In this document: piece by piece, positions 52,222-60,816 of the stretch
Numbering within the stretch: the stretch's first letter is position 1
How the letters are laid out: every line of letters starts with the position of its first letter
Source: Lachnospiraceae bacterium
GTDB lineage: Bacteria; Bacillota; Clostridia; Lachnospirales; Lachnospiraceae
DNA: 64,000 bases
Assembly: GCA_017468395.1 (NCBI GenBank)
Contig: JAFUIR010000015.1
Span: forward strand, 62,001 to 126,000
Reading direction: 5' to 3'
Program-made: the position numbers and the translations under genes
Notes under the pieces: generated by a model
The model's database searches: none
What the model was told of the DNA's origin: nothing
The model's input: the letters and a program-made list of their open reading frames with translations, nothing else

Positions 52222-53940
52222 TTAATCCTCCACATAACCAAATCCCAAAATAGTGAAATTTTTATCTTCATCACCGGGCTGCATTTTTACTTCCACATGG
52301 TAACTTTTCTTCTCTCTGCCCCTAAAACAGATAGCAGGATTACAATGCGTCCAGCCGTTGATTTTCGGGTTTGCAAACAATACCATTTCGCCGTCCACAA
52401 ACACCTGGGCACAGCCCACATTAGGCGATGCAGAGTCCTTGAAAATAAGGAGCAGAGCACTACAGGTAATGTCCATGGAAAAAGCTTTGCCTTCCCCTTT
52501 CTTTTCACTTCCTTTGTACATCCAGTTGTCCGGAAACTCCGGCGTAGGCACCAGATTTAAATCCTGTTCCACACATTGCAGTTCGCTGTCGCAATCCGTG
52601 AAATCTCCTACATCTATTACTGCATTGCAGTTATTCTGCGAAGCCGCAAGCAGTTTCACGTTTTGGAATTCTCCGCCGATAGGCGCAGGGATTTTTTCCA
52701 AAACAATATCTTCTTTATCCGCAGGCTGTGCATCCACCGTCTTCAGCAAATGAATCAGTCCGTCTGCCATAACCGTATGTCCCACATTGGTAGGATGGAA
52801 ACTGTCGTAGAAAAACTGTCCTTTACTCACAACCTTACCCTCTCCGGGCTTTTTGTAAAACTGTTCTACCACTGCATTTTTGGTGCTGATCATAGGCAGA
52901 TTGTATGCTTTTCCCACGGGAATCAGTCTGTCCTGCAAATTAAAGTCATCCGCAAATACCGCAAAAAGCAAAATAACCGCCGGCGCGTTTTGGGCGCTTA
53001 AAATTTTTCTTACCAGAGAGTCATAGCACTCGCCGTTTGTTTCATCTCCTGCGTCGTTTACCGCAAATTCCACCACCACAATATCAGGGGTAACGGTTCC
53101 GTTTCTGAGAACATCTCTCTCATAGCGGAGCATTCCAAGTTCCGAAGGGGTACCGCCCACCCCGGCTTTTATGTAATGAATATTTTCTTCCGTTCCTTTG
53201 CCCGCCAGTTCGCACAGCCCACGGAAGGTTTTATATGCATAGCACTGGGTATTAATAGGAATGGCTCCGGCGCCCTGGGTAATGGAACCGCCAATAAATG
53301 CGATGGTCACATCCTCCCCTGCCTTTGCCTTGTCAATTGCTTTTTTCAGGCGCACATTGTTACCCACCTGAATCAAAGATTGTTCCAACATCTCCTGATA
53401 ATAAGGCGAGGAAAAATCCGCCTTCTCTTCCTCTTCCGGCTCCGGTGCATCGAAACCGTCCTGCAAATAAAAGCGGACAGAGACGCTGGCAAATTCTCCC
53501 GCAGTTTTAAATTCAAAACGAATCTGACCGGGGATATCATCATCCTCGGACCAGTTACACTCATCCAGCACCAGAATATTTTCCATGCCGTCTGCACGCA
53601 GGGACTTTCTAAGATTTGTTCCCGAACCATAGATGTTTGTTTTTCCATACATCTGGAACACAAAATCCACCTGTTTCTCTCTATCATCCGCCTCCACGGT
53701 AATACCGATGCTATGTACCAACTTTCTAAAACCCTCTGTGGTTTTCAAAAGTTCCAACATATTTTCATCAGAGATGCCGCCCACAATTTTGGCGCTGCTA
53801 ATCATGCGTCCGTCATTCAGATAAATAAACTGGATACCGTTGCCGGCGGGCTGCACAGCGCCTGCCACCGCTTTATTTCGCATGATAAAGAAACTCTTTC
53901 TTTTCTTTGTGGGGTCCTTGGGTGCCTTAGGTCCTTGCAT
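52222..53940 (-). CDS. SGNH/GDSL carbohydrate esterase
   Basis: 572 residues, no signal peptide. An N-terminal beta-rich domain (about 20-185) is followed by an SGNH hydrolase with block I FIGGSITQGAG (Ser219), block II GVGGTPSELG, block III EFAVND and block V DSFHPTNVGH with the Asp-His pair. A C-terminal beta domain (about 425-572, with KSYHVEVKMQPGDEDKNF) may bind sugar. Context between GH8 and GH115 points to acetyl-xylan-oligosaccharide deacetylation. ATG 53940 has AGGAGG eight bases upstream, 12 bp after the GH8 stop. Confidence 0.9.
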   Translation of the reverse strand: MQGPKAPKDPTKKRKSFFIMRNKAVAGAVQPAGNGIQFIYLNDGRMISSAKIVGGISDENMLELLKTTEGFRKLVHSIGITVEADDREKQVDFVFQMYGKTNIYGSGTNLRKSLRADGMENILVLDECNWSEDDDIPGQIRFEFKTAGEFASVSVRFYLQDGFDAPEPEEEEKADFSSPYYQEMLEQSLIQVGNNVRLKKAIDKAKAGEDVTIAFIGGSITQGAGAIPINTQCYAYKTFRGLCELAGKGTEENIHYIKAGVGGTPSELGMLRYERDVLRNGTVTPDIVVVEFAVNDAGDETNGECYDSLVRKILSAQNAPAVILLFAVFADDFNLQDRLIPVGKAYNLPMISTKNAVVEQFYKKPGEGKVVSKGQFFYDSFHPTNVGHTVMADGLIHLLKTVDAQPADKEDIVLEKIPAPIGGEFQNVKLLAASQNNCNAVIDVGDFTDCDSELQCVEQDLNLVPTPEFPDNWMYKGSEKKGEGKAFSMDITCSALLLIFKDSASPNVGCAQVFVDGEMVLFANPKINGWTHCNPAICFRGREKKSYHVEVKMQPGDEDKNFTILGFGYVED

Positions 53941-53952
53941 GATGCTTTCCTC

Positions 53953-55098
53953 CTACCAAATACGATAATTTCCGCTGAGTGCCAAATATGCAAAAAAGTA
54001 CAAACAATTGTCGTAATATCTTCTTATACCGGTGCGCATGGGCAGTTTCCAGAAAGTCTCCACCCATTCACGGCAAAATTCACTCTTGGACGCCAAAGAT
54101 GCCTGTGCCACCGTAGCTGTAATGGCGATAGGATGAAGCACAAAATCCTTCACTGCAATACTTCCGTCCACCTCATATATGTAATATTGTCCTTTGCGGC
54201 AATCCTCTATCAAAAAGTCTTGTATTCTGTCTGTTGCCGCCCTTTGTCCTTCGTCTGTGCCAAACCACTCATAGTCCAAACCGATATTTGCCGCAGTTCT
54301 GTAAGAATCGCTGAAAAACCAGTCATGTCTGTCGGTGGTCCAAGAGAGACCTCTGCTCATGGGGCTACCGTCAAACTCCGCATATTCCGCAGAAAATCCG
54401 GTTACGGGATGGCAGGCTTTTTTCAAATACTCTCTGCTGACTTTTGCTGCGTTTTTCCAAAACTCTCTATCCTCTTCATCTGCCCACAACGCAAACAATT
54501 CATAAAAATGAGGCAAATGGTAAGAAGGATCCGTAAAATCAATGCCGGGAACAAAGAGAATCTGACCATTTTCCAAATTCCACATAGAAACGCCTTCCCT
54601 GCCGTCTTGTCCTTTATGTAAGCAGGCTCTCAAAATCTCTTTTGCCTGTTCTTCGTAGTTGAAAATCCCTTCACCGTTTCCCCATCTGTGTGCCGCAAAG
54701 AAAAGTGCCATTGCAAAAAACTCTTCGCCATCAGATGCGGGGCCCTTATCATTTTTGCTGCCGTCTGTAGCACAGGACCATGCAAAATAACCTTCATGCC
54801 AGCCCTCTGTATTAAACATATAAGTCTTCGCCCACTTCCAAAGACGGTCGAATTCCTCTTTCATATCAAGCTGCACACAAATCATCATACCGTAAGACAT
54901 ACCTTCGGTTCTGGCATCATTATTACCGGTATCCATAATGTAAGCCATATCATCCCCCACCGGATAATAGACCTTCTCATCTTCTTTGCCATAGAAATAC
55001 ATATCTCTGATTTCCCAAAGGCGTTTTTCCACTTCCTCCTTGGGAATTCCCATCTCCGCAAACAAATTTCTGTATTCCTTCTTTAGCACTTGACTCAT
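53953..55098 (-). CDS. GH8 reducing-end xylose-releasing exo-oligoxylanase
   Basis: 381 residues from ATG 55098 (GGAGGG seven bases upstream); a further in-frame ATG at 55131 lacks a site. The (alpha/alpha)6 GH8 domain has the acid Glu65 in DARTEGMSYGMM and base-region Asp123 in GPASDGEEFFAMAL, at positions matching the Rex enzymes of Bacillus (offset of five), plus the Asp of SWTTDRHDWFFSD. No signal peptide. Rex enzymes take xylose from the reducing end of oligosaccharides, a cytoplasmic job. First gene of the xylan part, behind the promoter at 55146-55175. Confidence 0.95.
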   Translation of the reverse strand: MSQVLKKEYRNLFAEMGIPKEEVEKRLWEIRDMYFYGKEDEKVYYPVGDDMAYIMDTGNNDARTEGMSYGMMICVQLDMKEEFDRLWKWAKTYMFNTEGWHEGYFAWSCATDGSKNDKGPASDGEEFFAMALFFAAHRWGNGEGIFNYEEQAKEILRACLHKGQDGREGVSMWNLENGQILFVPGIDFTDPSYHLPHFYELFALWADEEDREFWKNAAKVSREYLKKACHPVTGFSAEYAEFDGSPMSRGLSWTTDRHDWFFSDSYRTAANIGLDYEWFGTDEGQRAATDRIQDFLIEDCRKGQYYIYEVDGSIAVKDFVLHPIAITATVAQASLASKSEFCREWVETFWKLPMRTGIRRYYDNCLYFFAYLALSGNYRIW

Positions 55099-55145
55099 TT
55101 TATTGCCCTCCAAAAATGTATATCCATCCATTTTTTATACTCCTA

Positions 55146-55175
55146 ATCATATTTTATTTCATTGTCACAAATCAA
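55146..55175 (-). promoter_or_regulatory. Promoter of the xylan-enzyme/export run
   Basis: Minus strand: -35 TTGATT (55175-55170), 18-bp spacer, -10 TATGAT (55151-55146), about 50 bp before the GH8 start. No other good promoter was noticed before 48491. The stretch from here to 55265 holds nothing else I recognise. Confidence 0.6.
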
Positions 55176-55265
55176 ACTCTCTATCTTTTGTCATGGATTC
55201 CCCAAATGTTGCTAAACAAGTTTTCCATATCCGCTCCCAATCCTTATGCCCTGCCCATTTCCCAA

Positions 55266-55318
55266 TAAAAAAGAGCCACTGCCAATGTGGTTTTTCTCCA
55301 CAAAGGCAGTAGCCCTCT
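55266..55318 (-). terminator. Terminator of the PurF-like/membrane-protein transcript
   Basis: Minus strand: GGGCTACTGCC pairs with GGCAGTGGCTC, with an inner GTGG/CCAC stem, followed by TTTTTT. It lies about 55 bp past the stop at 55372. Confidence 0.88.
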
Positions 55319-55371
55319 TGTCAGTCTTTCTTAAATTCTACTTGTATTGTCCACGAAGCCTGGCCGGTACT

Positions 55372-55677
55372 TCACTCATCCTGCGCCCCTTCGTCTGCAA
55401 TATCCTCAGCTGTTTCCGCCATATCACCGGTCTGTAAAATCTTCAAATCTGCAATGGTTTCCTTGCCCGTCATCTGACCGTACAGCCATATATAAATCCA
55501 TGCAAGCAGCGGAACCGCAATGGTTGCCATAAGGCATGCGCCAAAGAGATTTCCCGCATCTGCAGGATAAAACAGCGCTACCATAAAAGTAAAGATATAG
55601 AGCCCTGCCAAAAGCACCAGGGCGATAATAGCCACAATACGTTTTCTGGTCCATTTTGTTTTTTTATCACTTGTCAT
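55372..55677 (-). CDS. Small two-helix membrane protein of unknown function
   Basis: 101 residues from ATG 55677 (GAAAGGG upstream; ATG 55698 lacks a site). A basic N-terminus (KKTKWTRKR) is followed by two hydrophobic helices (IVAIIALVLLAGLYIFTFMVAL and FGACLMATIAVPLLAWIYIWL) and an acidic C-terminal tail rich in Asp/Glu/Ala. The short gap after the PurF-like gene shows cotranscription. No family with a known function recognised. Confidence 0.75.
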   Translation of the reverse strand: MTSDKKTKWTRKRIVAIIALVLLAGLYIFTFMVALFYPADAGNLFGACLMATIAVPLLAWIYIWLYGQMTGKETIADLKILQTGDMAETAEDIADEGAQDE

Positions 55678-55718
55678 AAAAAGCCCTTTCCATCTCACAG
55701 TTTACGCCTGTTTGCAAG

Positions 55719-57125
55719 TTACTCTTTACCGTCCCAGCAATAAGTACAAAGTTTTGAGCGGTCAATACCGACGGCTTCAATCATATCATCCAATCTGTGA
55801 TAACGCAGAGTAGTGAAATTCAGCTTCTTACAGATACGGTCAATCATATCCTTGTACTCTGCTGTATCCGGGTCGCAATAAGCCTCCAAGTTGGTGTACT
55901 TTCCTTCTCTTTCAATTTCCTTTAAAGTTCTTCTGGTAATCAAATCCATTTCCGAAGAGGAACGGGAGAAATTCAAGTATTTACATCCAAACATCAGGGG
56001 CGGACAAGCCGGACGGATATGCACCTCTTTTGCACCGCTTTGATATAAAAATTCCGTAGTTTCCCCAAGCTGTGTTCCCCGGACAATGGAGTCGTCAATC
56101 AAAAGCAGGCTCTTATCCTGAATCAAATCATGCACCGGAATCAGTTTCATCTTTGCAATCAGATTTCTCTGGGTCTGAATGGTGGGCATGAAAGATCTGG
56201 GCCAAGTAGGTGTGTATTTAATAAAAGGTCTGGAAAAAGGAATTCCCGAACGGTTTGCGTAACCGATAGCATGGGGAGTACCGGAATCCGGCACACCCGC
56301 TACAATATCCGGTTTTACATCATCCCTGTCTGCCAGCAGTGCACCACAGTTATATCTCATCTGCTCGACACTGATACCTTCGTAGGATGAGGACGGATAT
56401 CCGTAATAAACCCATAAAAACGTGCATATTTTCATATCTTTACCGGGAGCTGCCAATGTATGGGCACCTTCCGGTGTAATAATGGCAATTTCTCCGGGAC
56501 CCAATTCTCGCACTGGAGTATAGCCCAGATTCAAATATGCAAAACTTTCAAAAGCCGCACAACAAGCACCCTCTTTTTTGCCAATGGCAACAGGGGTTCG
56601 TCCCATTTTATCTCTGGCAGCATAAATACCCTTTTCCGTCATAAGGAGCATAGTCATGGAGCCTTCTATCATTTCCTGGGCATACCGGATACCCTCCACC
56701 AGATGCTCTCTTTGGTTAATCAGGGACGCCACCAGTTCTGTTGCATTAATATCGCCGCCACTCATTTCCAAAAAGTGGGAATGTCCTTTCTGGAACAGCA
56801 TTTTAACAAGGGCATCCATGTTATTAATTTTTCCCACCGTTGCAATGGCATAATTACCGTGGTGTGAACGGACAATCAACGGCTGGGGCTCATAGTCGGA
56901 AATACATCCGATACCCAGATTACCCTGCATGGTGTTAATGTCTTTATCAAATTTTGTACGAAAAGGGGAGTTCTCGATGTTATGGATTGCGCGGTCATAT
57001 CCCTTTTCTTTGCTGTAAACTGCCATTCCGGCACGTCTCGTTCCCAGATGGGAATGATAGTCTGTTCCGAAAAACAGGTCAAATACACAGTCCTCTTTTG
57101 ATGCAACTCCAAAAAATCCGCCCAT
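55719..57125 (-). CDS. PurF-like amidophosphoribosyltransferase homologue lacking the glutaminase Cys
   Basis: 468 residues. It aligns along its length with PurF: an N-terminal Ntn-hydrolase domain and a C-terminal phosphoribosyltransferase domain with an intact PRPP loop (LLLIDDSIVRGTQ, about 350). However, residue 2 is Gly where PurF has the catalytic Cys (MGGFFGV), the GHxRYST-type loop reads GIGCISDYEPQP, and the oxyanion Asn-Gly is replaced (ATVGKINN). Cysteines in KICTF, FGCKY and LCTYC match the spacing of the [4Fe-4S] ligands of Bacillus-type PurF. It should not use glutamine; ammonia-dependent synthesis of phosphoribosylamine or a regulatory role is possible. No other purine gene is nearby. 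Confidence 0.88.
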   Translation of the reverse strand: MGGFFGVASKEDCVFDLFFGTDYHSHLGTRRAGMAVYSKEKGYDRAIHNIENSPFRTKFDKDINTMQGNLGIGCISDYEPQPLIVRSHHGNYAIATVGKINNMDALVKMLFQKGHSHFLEMSGGDINATELVASLINQREHLVEGIRYAQEMIEGSMTMLLMTEKGIYAARDKMGRTPVAIGKKEGACCAAFESFAYLNLGYTPVRELGPGEIAIITPEGAHTLAAPGKDMKICTFLWVYYGYPSSSYEGISVEQMRYNCGALLADRDDVKPDIVAGVPDSGTPHAIGYANRSGIPFSRPFIKYTPTWPRSFMPTIQTQRNLIAKMKLIPVHDLIQDKSLLLIDDSIVRGTQLGETTEFLYQSGAKEVHIRPACPPLMFGCKYLNFSRSSSEMDLITRRTLKEIEREGKYTNLEAYCDPDTAEYKDMIDRICKKLNFTTLRYHRLDDMIEAVGIDRSKLCTYCWDGKE

Positions 57126-57199
57126 ATTTTGCCTCGCTTCTTAAATTGTTTTCTTGTAATGTAATCGCAAATTACGCTTTTTTGCAGTCTTTTCAAGTG

Positions 57200-57757
57200 C
57201 TACTCCAACACAGTACTCATATACTCAATGGAAACAATTTCGTCATTTTCCAAAATAAAGCACAGTTTCATACCGTCTTTTTCATACACAAGCAGACCGT
57301 TTTCCTCTTTGTAATTTTCGCCGTAAGCAGCAATCATATCTGCTTTTGTTTCAAACAAACTTACTCCTTCGGGTGTTTCCACCATATCGTCTTTCAAAAT
57401 AATGCTTGAAACTCTGTCAGCGCCTTCAGCATCGGGATAAGTGTCGATTTCCACACTGTTGTATGTGTACATCTTGTCCAAACCTTCAAATGCACAACTT
57501 GCCGCCTCAAAGTAACTTACAGGCTCGCCCAAAGTCTCAACAATAGGTGCTGCAAGGGCATCCGCACTGATACTTACGCCCTGATACACAAATACATAAC
57601 CTTTTGCAGCCTCTTCCTTAGAAGCGTCTCCTGCGCCTGCAGATTCTCCTGCCACATTAGACTCTTCTCCGTTTACCGGTGTCTGCTCACCGCCTCCGCA
57701 AGCTGCAAAAGCAGCAGCCAGAGCAGCGCTCATCAACAATACTTTCCATTTTTTCAT
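57200..57757 (-). CDS. Small lipoprotein at the end of the Dlt-like cassette
   Basis: 185 residues from ATG 57757 (AAGGAG seven bases upstream). Signal peptide with lipobox (MKKWKVLLMSAALAAAFAACGG), a Glu/Ala/Gly linker, then a compact domain (about 65-185). It contains GVSISADALAAPIVETLGEP, two Cys-flanked aromatic segments, SSIILKDDMVETPEGVSLFETKADMIAAYG and LCFILENDEIVSIEY. The ILxD..VxTxEGVxLF.TKADMIAAYGE part resembles small secreted inhibitor-like/SmpA-like folds, but I cannot name a family with confidence. It follows the SGNH-like gene by 38 bp and probably works with the cassette at the cell surface. Confidence 0.82.
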   Translation of the reverse strand: MKKWKVLLMSAALAAAFAACGGGEQTPVNGEESNVAGESAGAGDASKEEAAKGYVFVYQGVSISADALAAPIVETLGEPVSYFEAASCAFEGLDKMYTYNSVEIDTYPDAEGADRVSSIILKDDMVETPEGVSLFETKADMIAAYGENYKEENGLLVYEKDGMKLCFILENDEIVSIEYMSTVLE

Positions 57758-57795
57758 AATAAAACTCCTTCCTTTCCTGCAAGTTGCAGGCACTT

Positions 57796-58848
57796 TTATT
57801 CTACTCCATATAAGACTTTTTGTCTCTCTATTTCTGCATAATATTCTGCCAGTTTTTCTTCCCAAATTTTGGACAGATGTTCCTCACTTCTGCGGTCTTC
57901 CAAGCCACACTCGTCAATCAAATATTGACCAAGGTAGTCAGTTATCTTAATTGCCCCCCACAAATTCAGGTGCAGACCCGCATCATAGGTGTCGGTGTTA
58001 AAGTCCAGACCGCACTCTTCCTGCAATTCCAAAAAATTAATATATTTCAAATCATTTTCGGCAGCATACTCTTCCATCTGTACCTCCCACTGGTCATACC
58101 AATGCGGGTAAAGACTGGGGGCTTTTACCAAAATCAGTTCAATATCATTTTCCTTACAAAGATTGGTAATCATATCCATATATTTGTACGCATTGTCGCC
58201 GAATTGGTAATTTGCCAGCCTTTTGGGCTCCGGGATATTGGTAGCCGGCTTACTATCCACACGCATATAATATCCGTTATAGGATACCTTGGGGCGGGAA
58301 AACATATACTGCACGTCCTCCCGTTTCAGCTGCGTAATCCGGGAATGATAACGCAAAATAGGGAACACATAATCCAAAAAGTTCTCATCCTCCATCATGG
58401 AAGACTGTATCGCACCCACTTTGGACATGGACCATTCCATTCCCTCAATAGACATACGGTTGTACGCCTCTCTTTGGGGTTCATTATACTGCAATGCCAA
58501 AACATTGAAAATCACTACATCCGGCTTTTCATAGCGCAGGGCATCTTCCAAAAGATAATAAGACTGCCAAATAAGTTGCTGCGCGCTGCCACGGATATAA
58601 CTGTTGATACCGTACTCTTCCCACAAAACCGCAGGGACAAAGTTTTCATACACTTCACAGTCTCCGATAAAAAGTACATCGTGATCCTTCTCTTCCTGAT
58701 AGTATTCCGCAATCAGGTTGCCTTCCACCACTTCACTGGCATACTTGGGTACCAGAAGGCACTGTAAAAGCCACAAAGTCACCCACACAAAGGTTACTAT
58801 CAAAGCCGCCGCTACCGTTTTCTTTTTATTCCATTTCTTTTTTTCCAT
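57796..58848 (-). CDS. DltD/AlgX-like SGNH-fold membrane protein with Cys at the nucleophile position
   Basis: 350 residues. One N-terminal anchor (TVAAALIVTFVWVTLWLLQCLLV, about 11-33), the rest outside the cell. The first SGNH block reads VLFIGDCEVYEN, with Cys64 (codon at 58657-58659) where Ser stands in GDS/GSS enzymes. RGSAQQLIWQSYYLLEDAL is block II-like, and the final DAGLHLNLWGAIKITDYL supplies the Asp/His. It lies directly after the MBOAT gene, as DltD follows DltB-type proteins, and should take part in transfer of the acyl or aminoacyl group to an envelope polymer. Basic residues near the anchor set an outside-facing topology. Confidence 0.85.
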   Translation of the reverse strand: MEKKKWNKKKTVAAALIVTFVWVTLWLLQCLLVPKYASEVVEGNLIAEYYQEEKDHDVLFIGDCEVYENFVPAVLWEEYGINSYIRGSAQQLIWQSYYLLEDALRYEKPDVVIFNVLALQYNEPQREAYNRMSIEGMEWSMSKVGAIQSSMMEDENFLDYVFPILRYHSRITQLKREDVQYMFSRPKVSYNGYYMRVDSKPATNIPEPKRLANYQFGDNAYKYMDMITNLCKENDIELILVKAPSLYPHWYDQWEVQMEEYAAENDLKYINFLELQEECGLDFNTDTYDAGLHLNLWGAIKITDYLGQYLIDECGLEDRRSEEHLSKIWEEKLAEYYAEIERQKVLYGVE

Positions 58849-58867
58849 CGTTTATACAAACTCCATT

Positions 58868-60463
58868 TTAAAACTGGTTATAAATAAACTGACTCGCATC
58901 ATATCCTACGCCGTAAGCGCCAAAAAGAAGCACCGCCAAAAACAGGACATACCAGATAACCGCACGCACCGCCAAAGGTTTTGCGGAAATTTTGTCTCTT
59001 ACTTTGCCCCTTCTTTGCACCAGACTGACCGTAAGCAGCACAAGGAAACCGACAAATAAAATTACATAATCTTTTACATCCAATCCAAGTCCCAGCAATC
59101 CTCCGCCCAGCACTTCTCCCCAGTTCCATGTAGTAAACATACTTCCGAACATCTTAAAAGTAAGGGGCACATCCCTGTAACAGTCAAACATACGAAGGGT
59201 GCTCATAAGCAAAATGGTTCTTACCACCTGAAAAGCCCTGAAAGCCCATTTATCCTTCACGGCCGGAAAAGCCGCGTGGAATTTGCGGTACAAAGGCTCC
59301 AATTCCTGGGAAATCATAATTACCACAAAGTTCCCCAGTCCCCAGGCAATAAAGTTCCAACTGGCACCGTGCCAGATACCTGTAGTAAACCAAACTACAA
59401 AAGAGGACAGATACACCGGCACGCGCTTGCCCAGGGCATCACCCAAATGGCTTCTTGACCACTTGGAAATGTTAAGCATGGGCTGACACACGGAAATAGG
59501 ATAGAAAATGTAATCCGTAAACCATGTACCCATGGTAATATGCCATCTGTTCCAATATTCTTTGATATTTTTCGAAAAATAAGGTCTGCGGAAGTTTTCC
59601 GTCACCTTGATTCCCAGCACCTCTGCAATACCGATGGTAATATCAATACCGCCCGTAAAGTCCGCATAAAGTTCCAACGCATAGAACAGCATACCCACAA
59701 AAACATAGGCCCCCTGATATGTATCGCCGTTTTGGATAATCTCTTTTACCGCAATAAGCATACGGTCTGCAATGACCATCTTTTTAAAATAGCCCCAGAG
59801 AATCCTCTGCAGTCCGTAAGATACCGTCTTTGTATCAAACTTGTGCTGTGCAAAAAGGCTCTGTGCCAAATCGTCAAAACGGCTGATGGGTCCCTGCACT
59901 AATTGAGGGAAGAATGATACAAACAGCGCAAACTTAAAGGGATTTGTCTCCGCCTCATATTTGCCGCGGTATACGTCAATCACATATCCCAAGGTCTGGA
60001 AAGTATAAAAAGAAATACCAAGGGGCAGCACCAAATCTACAAATTCCAAAGCCCCCTCGCTTCCGAAAGCTTTCATCACGGAATTGACATTGGAAATGGC
60101 AAAGTTAGTATATTTCAGCACCGCCAAAATTCCAAGGTTAAACAGCAAAGTAAGAAGCAGCCATCTCCACTGCTTCTTCTTTTCTTTTGCCTTATATTCT
60201 TTTCTTTCCTCACGGCTCATTTCGGCCTTATGTACAGCCAGATACTGTTCCTGACCGGCCTTAAGGCTGCGAAGTTTCATGCCCACCAGATAGGCTGAAA
60301 CGGTAGTTACCAGTATAAACGGCAGAAATTCCACCCCTGCAATAGCGTAAAAAACATAGTTCGCCACCAAGAGAACGCACCACTGCATTTTCTTGGGCAG
60401 GACATAATAGAGCACTGCCGTTACCAGTACAAAAATCATAAATTCATAAGAAGTAAAAAGCAT
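58868..60463 (-). CDS. MBOAT-family O-acyltransferase (DltB/AlgI-like)
   Basis: 531 residues with about 11-12 membrane helices. MBOAT hallmarks: LPLGISFYTFQTLGYVIDVYRGK (about 145-167), FFPQLVQGPISRFDDL, FRRPYFSKNIKEYWNRWHITMGTWFTDYIF (about 290-320) and the catalytic His in TGIWHGASWNFIAWG (about 358). In Dlt and alginate systems this protein moves an acyl group from a cytoplasmic donor, here probably the carrier protein encoded just upstream, across the membrane to an extracellular acceptor. The gene follows the carrier gene by 31 bp and precedes the SGNH-like gene by 19 bp. Confidence 0.93.
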   Translation of the reverse strand: MLFTSYEFMIFVLVTAVLYYVLPKKMQWCVLLVANYVFYAIAGVEFLPFILVTTVSAYLVGMKLRSLKAGQEQYLAVHKAEMSREERKEYKAKEKKKQWRWLLLTLLFNLGILAVLKYTNFAISNVNSVMKAFGSEGALEFVDLVLPLGISFYTFQTLGYVIDVYRGKYEAETNPFKFALFVSFFPQLVQGPISRFDDLAQSLFAQHKFDTKTVSYGLQRILWGYFKKMVIADRMLIAVKEIIQNGDTYQGAYVFVGMLFYALELYADFTGGIDITIGIAEVLGIKVTENFRRPYFSKNIKEYWNRWHITMGTWFTDYIFYPISVCQPMLNISKWSRSHLGDALGKRVPVYLSSFVVWFTTGIWHGASWNFIAWGLGNFVVIMISQELEPLYRKFHAAFPAVKDKWAFRAFQVVRTILLMSTLRMFDCYRDVPLTFKMFGSMFTTWNWGEVLGGGLLGLGLDVKDYVILFVGFLVLLTVSLVQRRGKVRDKISAKPLAVRAVIWYVLFLAVLLFGAYGVGYDASQFIYNQF

Positions 60464-60494
60464 TGTATTACACCTTTATCTTTTATTTGAGGAA

Positions 60495-60737
60495 TTATTC
60501 GTCCAAAAGTTCCTCAATCAACTCAGCAAGTGCTGCTGCGGAGTTAAAATACTGAGGGTCGATTTTGTCAGCAGGAACAGTTACATCCCACTCATTATTA
60601 ATCTCTGAAATCAAAGATACAATGTCAAAGGAATCCAAAATTTTATCATCAATCAAAGTGTCGCAGGTTTCAAAATCCACGTCAGGATGCAAATCTGTCA
60701 AAATTTCCACTAAAGTTTCCATAATATTTTCGTACAT
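60495..60737 (-). CDS. Acyl/aminoacyl carrier protein (DltC-like)
   Basis: 80 residues, acidic, helical. Phosphopantetheine attachment site at Ser36 in KILDSFDIVSLISEIN. Length and motif fit DltC-type carriers, which hold the aminoacyl thioester made by the adenylation enzyme and present it to the MBOAT protein. GAGGAG precedes ATG 60737. It lies between the adenylation enzyme and the MBOAT genes, i.e. order A-C-B-D rather than the canonical dlt A-B-C-D. Confidence 0.93.
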   Translation of the reverse strand: MYENIMETLVEILTDLHPDVDFETCDTLIDDKILDSFDIVSLISEINNEWDVTVPADKIDPQYFNSAAALAELIEELLDE

Positions 60738-60816
60738 TGTTTTATCTCCTCTTCTTTTCTTTATTTACAGCCCTCCGTTTTCCTTCGGGCACAATAAACT
60801 ATTTTCCCGCCGTTTT

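Noticed and set aside
53176-54621. Long plus-strand open frame (about 481 codons) across the SGNH and GH8 genes
   Set aside because: It spans two well-supported minus-strand genes with catalytic motifs and has no family resemblance or start signal.
57758-57865. Longer N-terminus for the small lipoprotein
   Set aside because: It would overlap the SGNH-like gene and bury the lipoprotein signal peptide; ATG 57757 has AAGGAG at the right distance.
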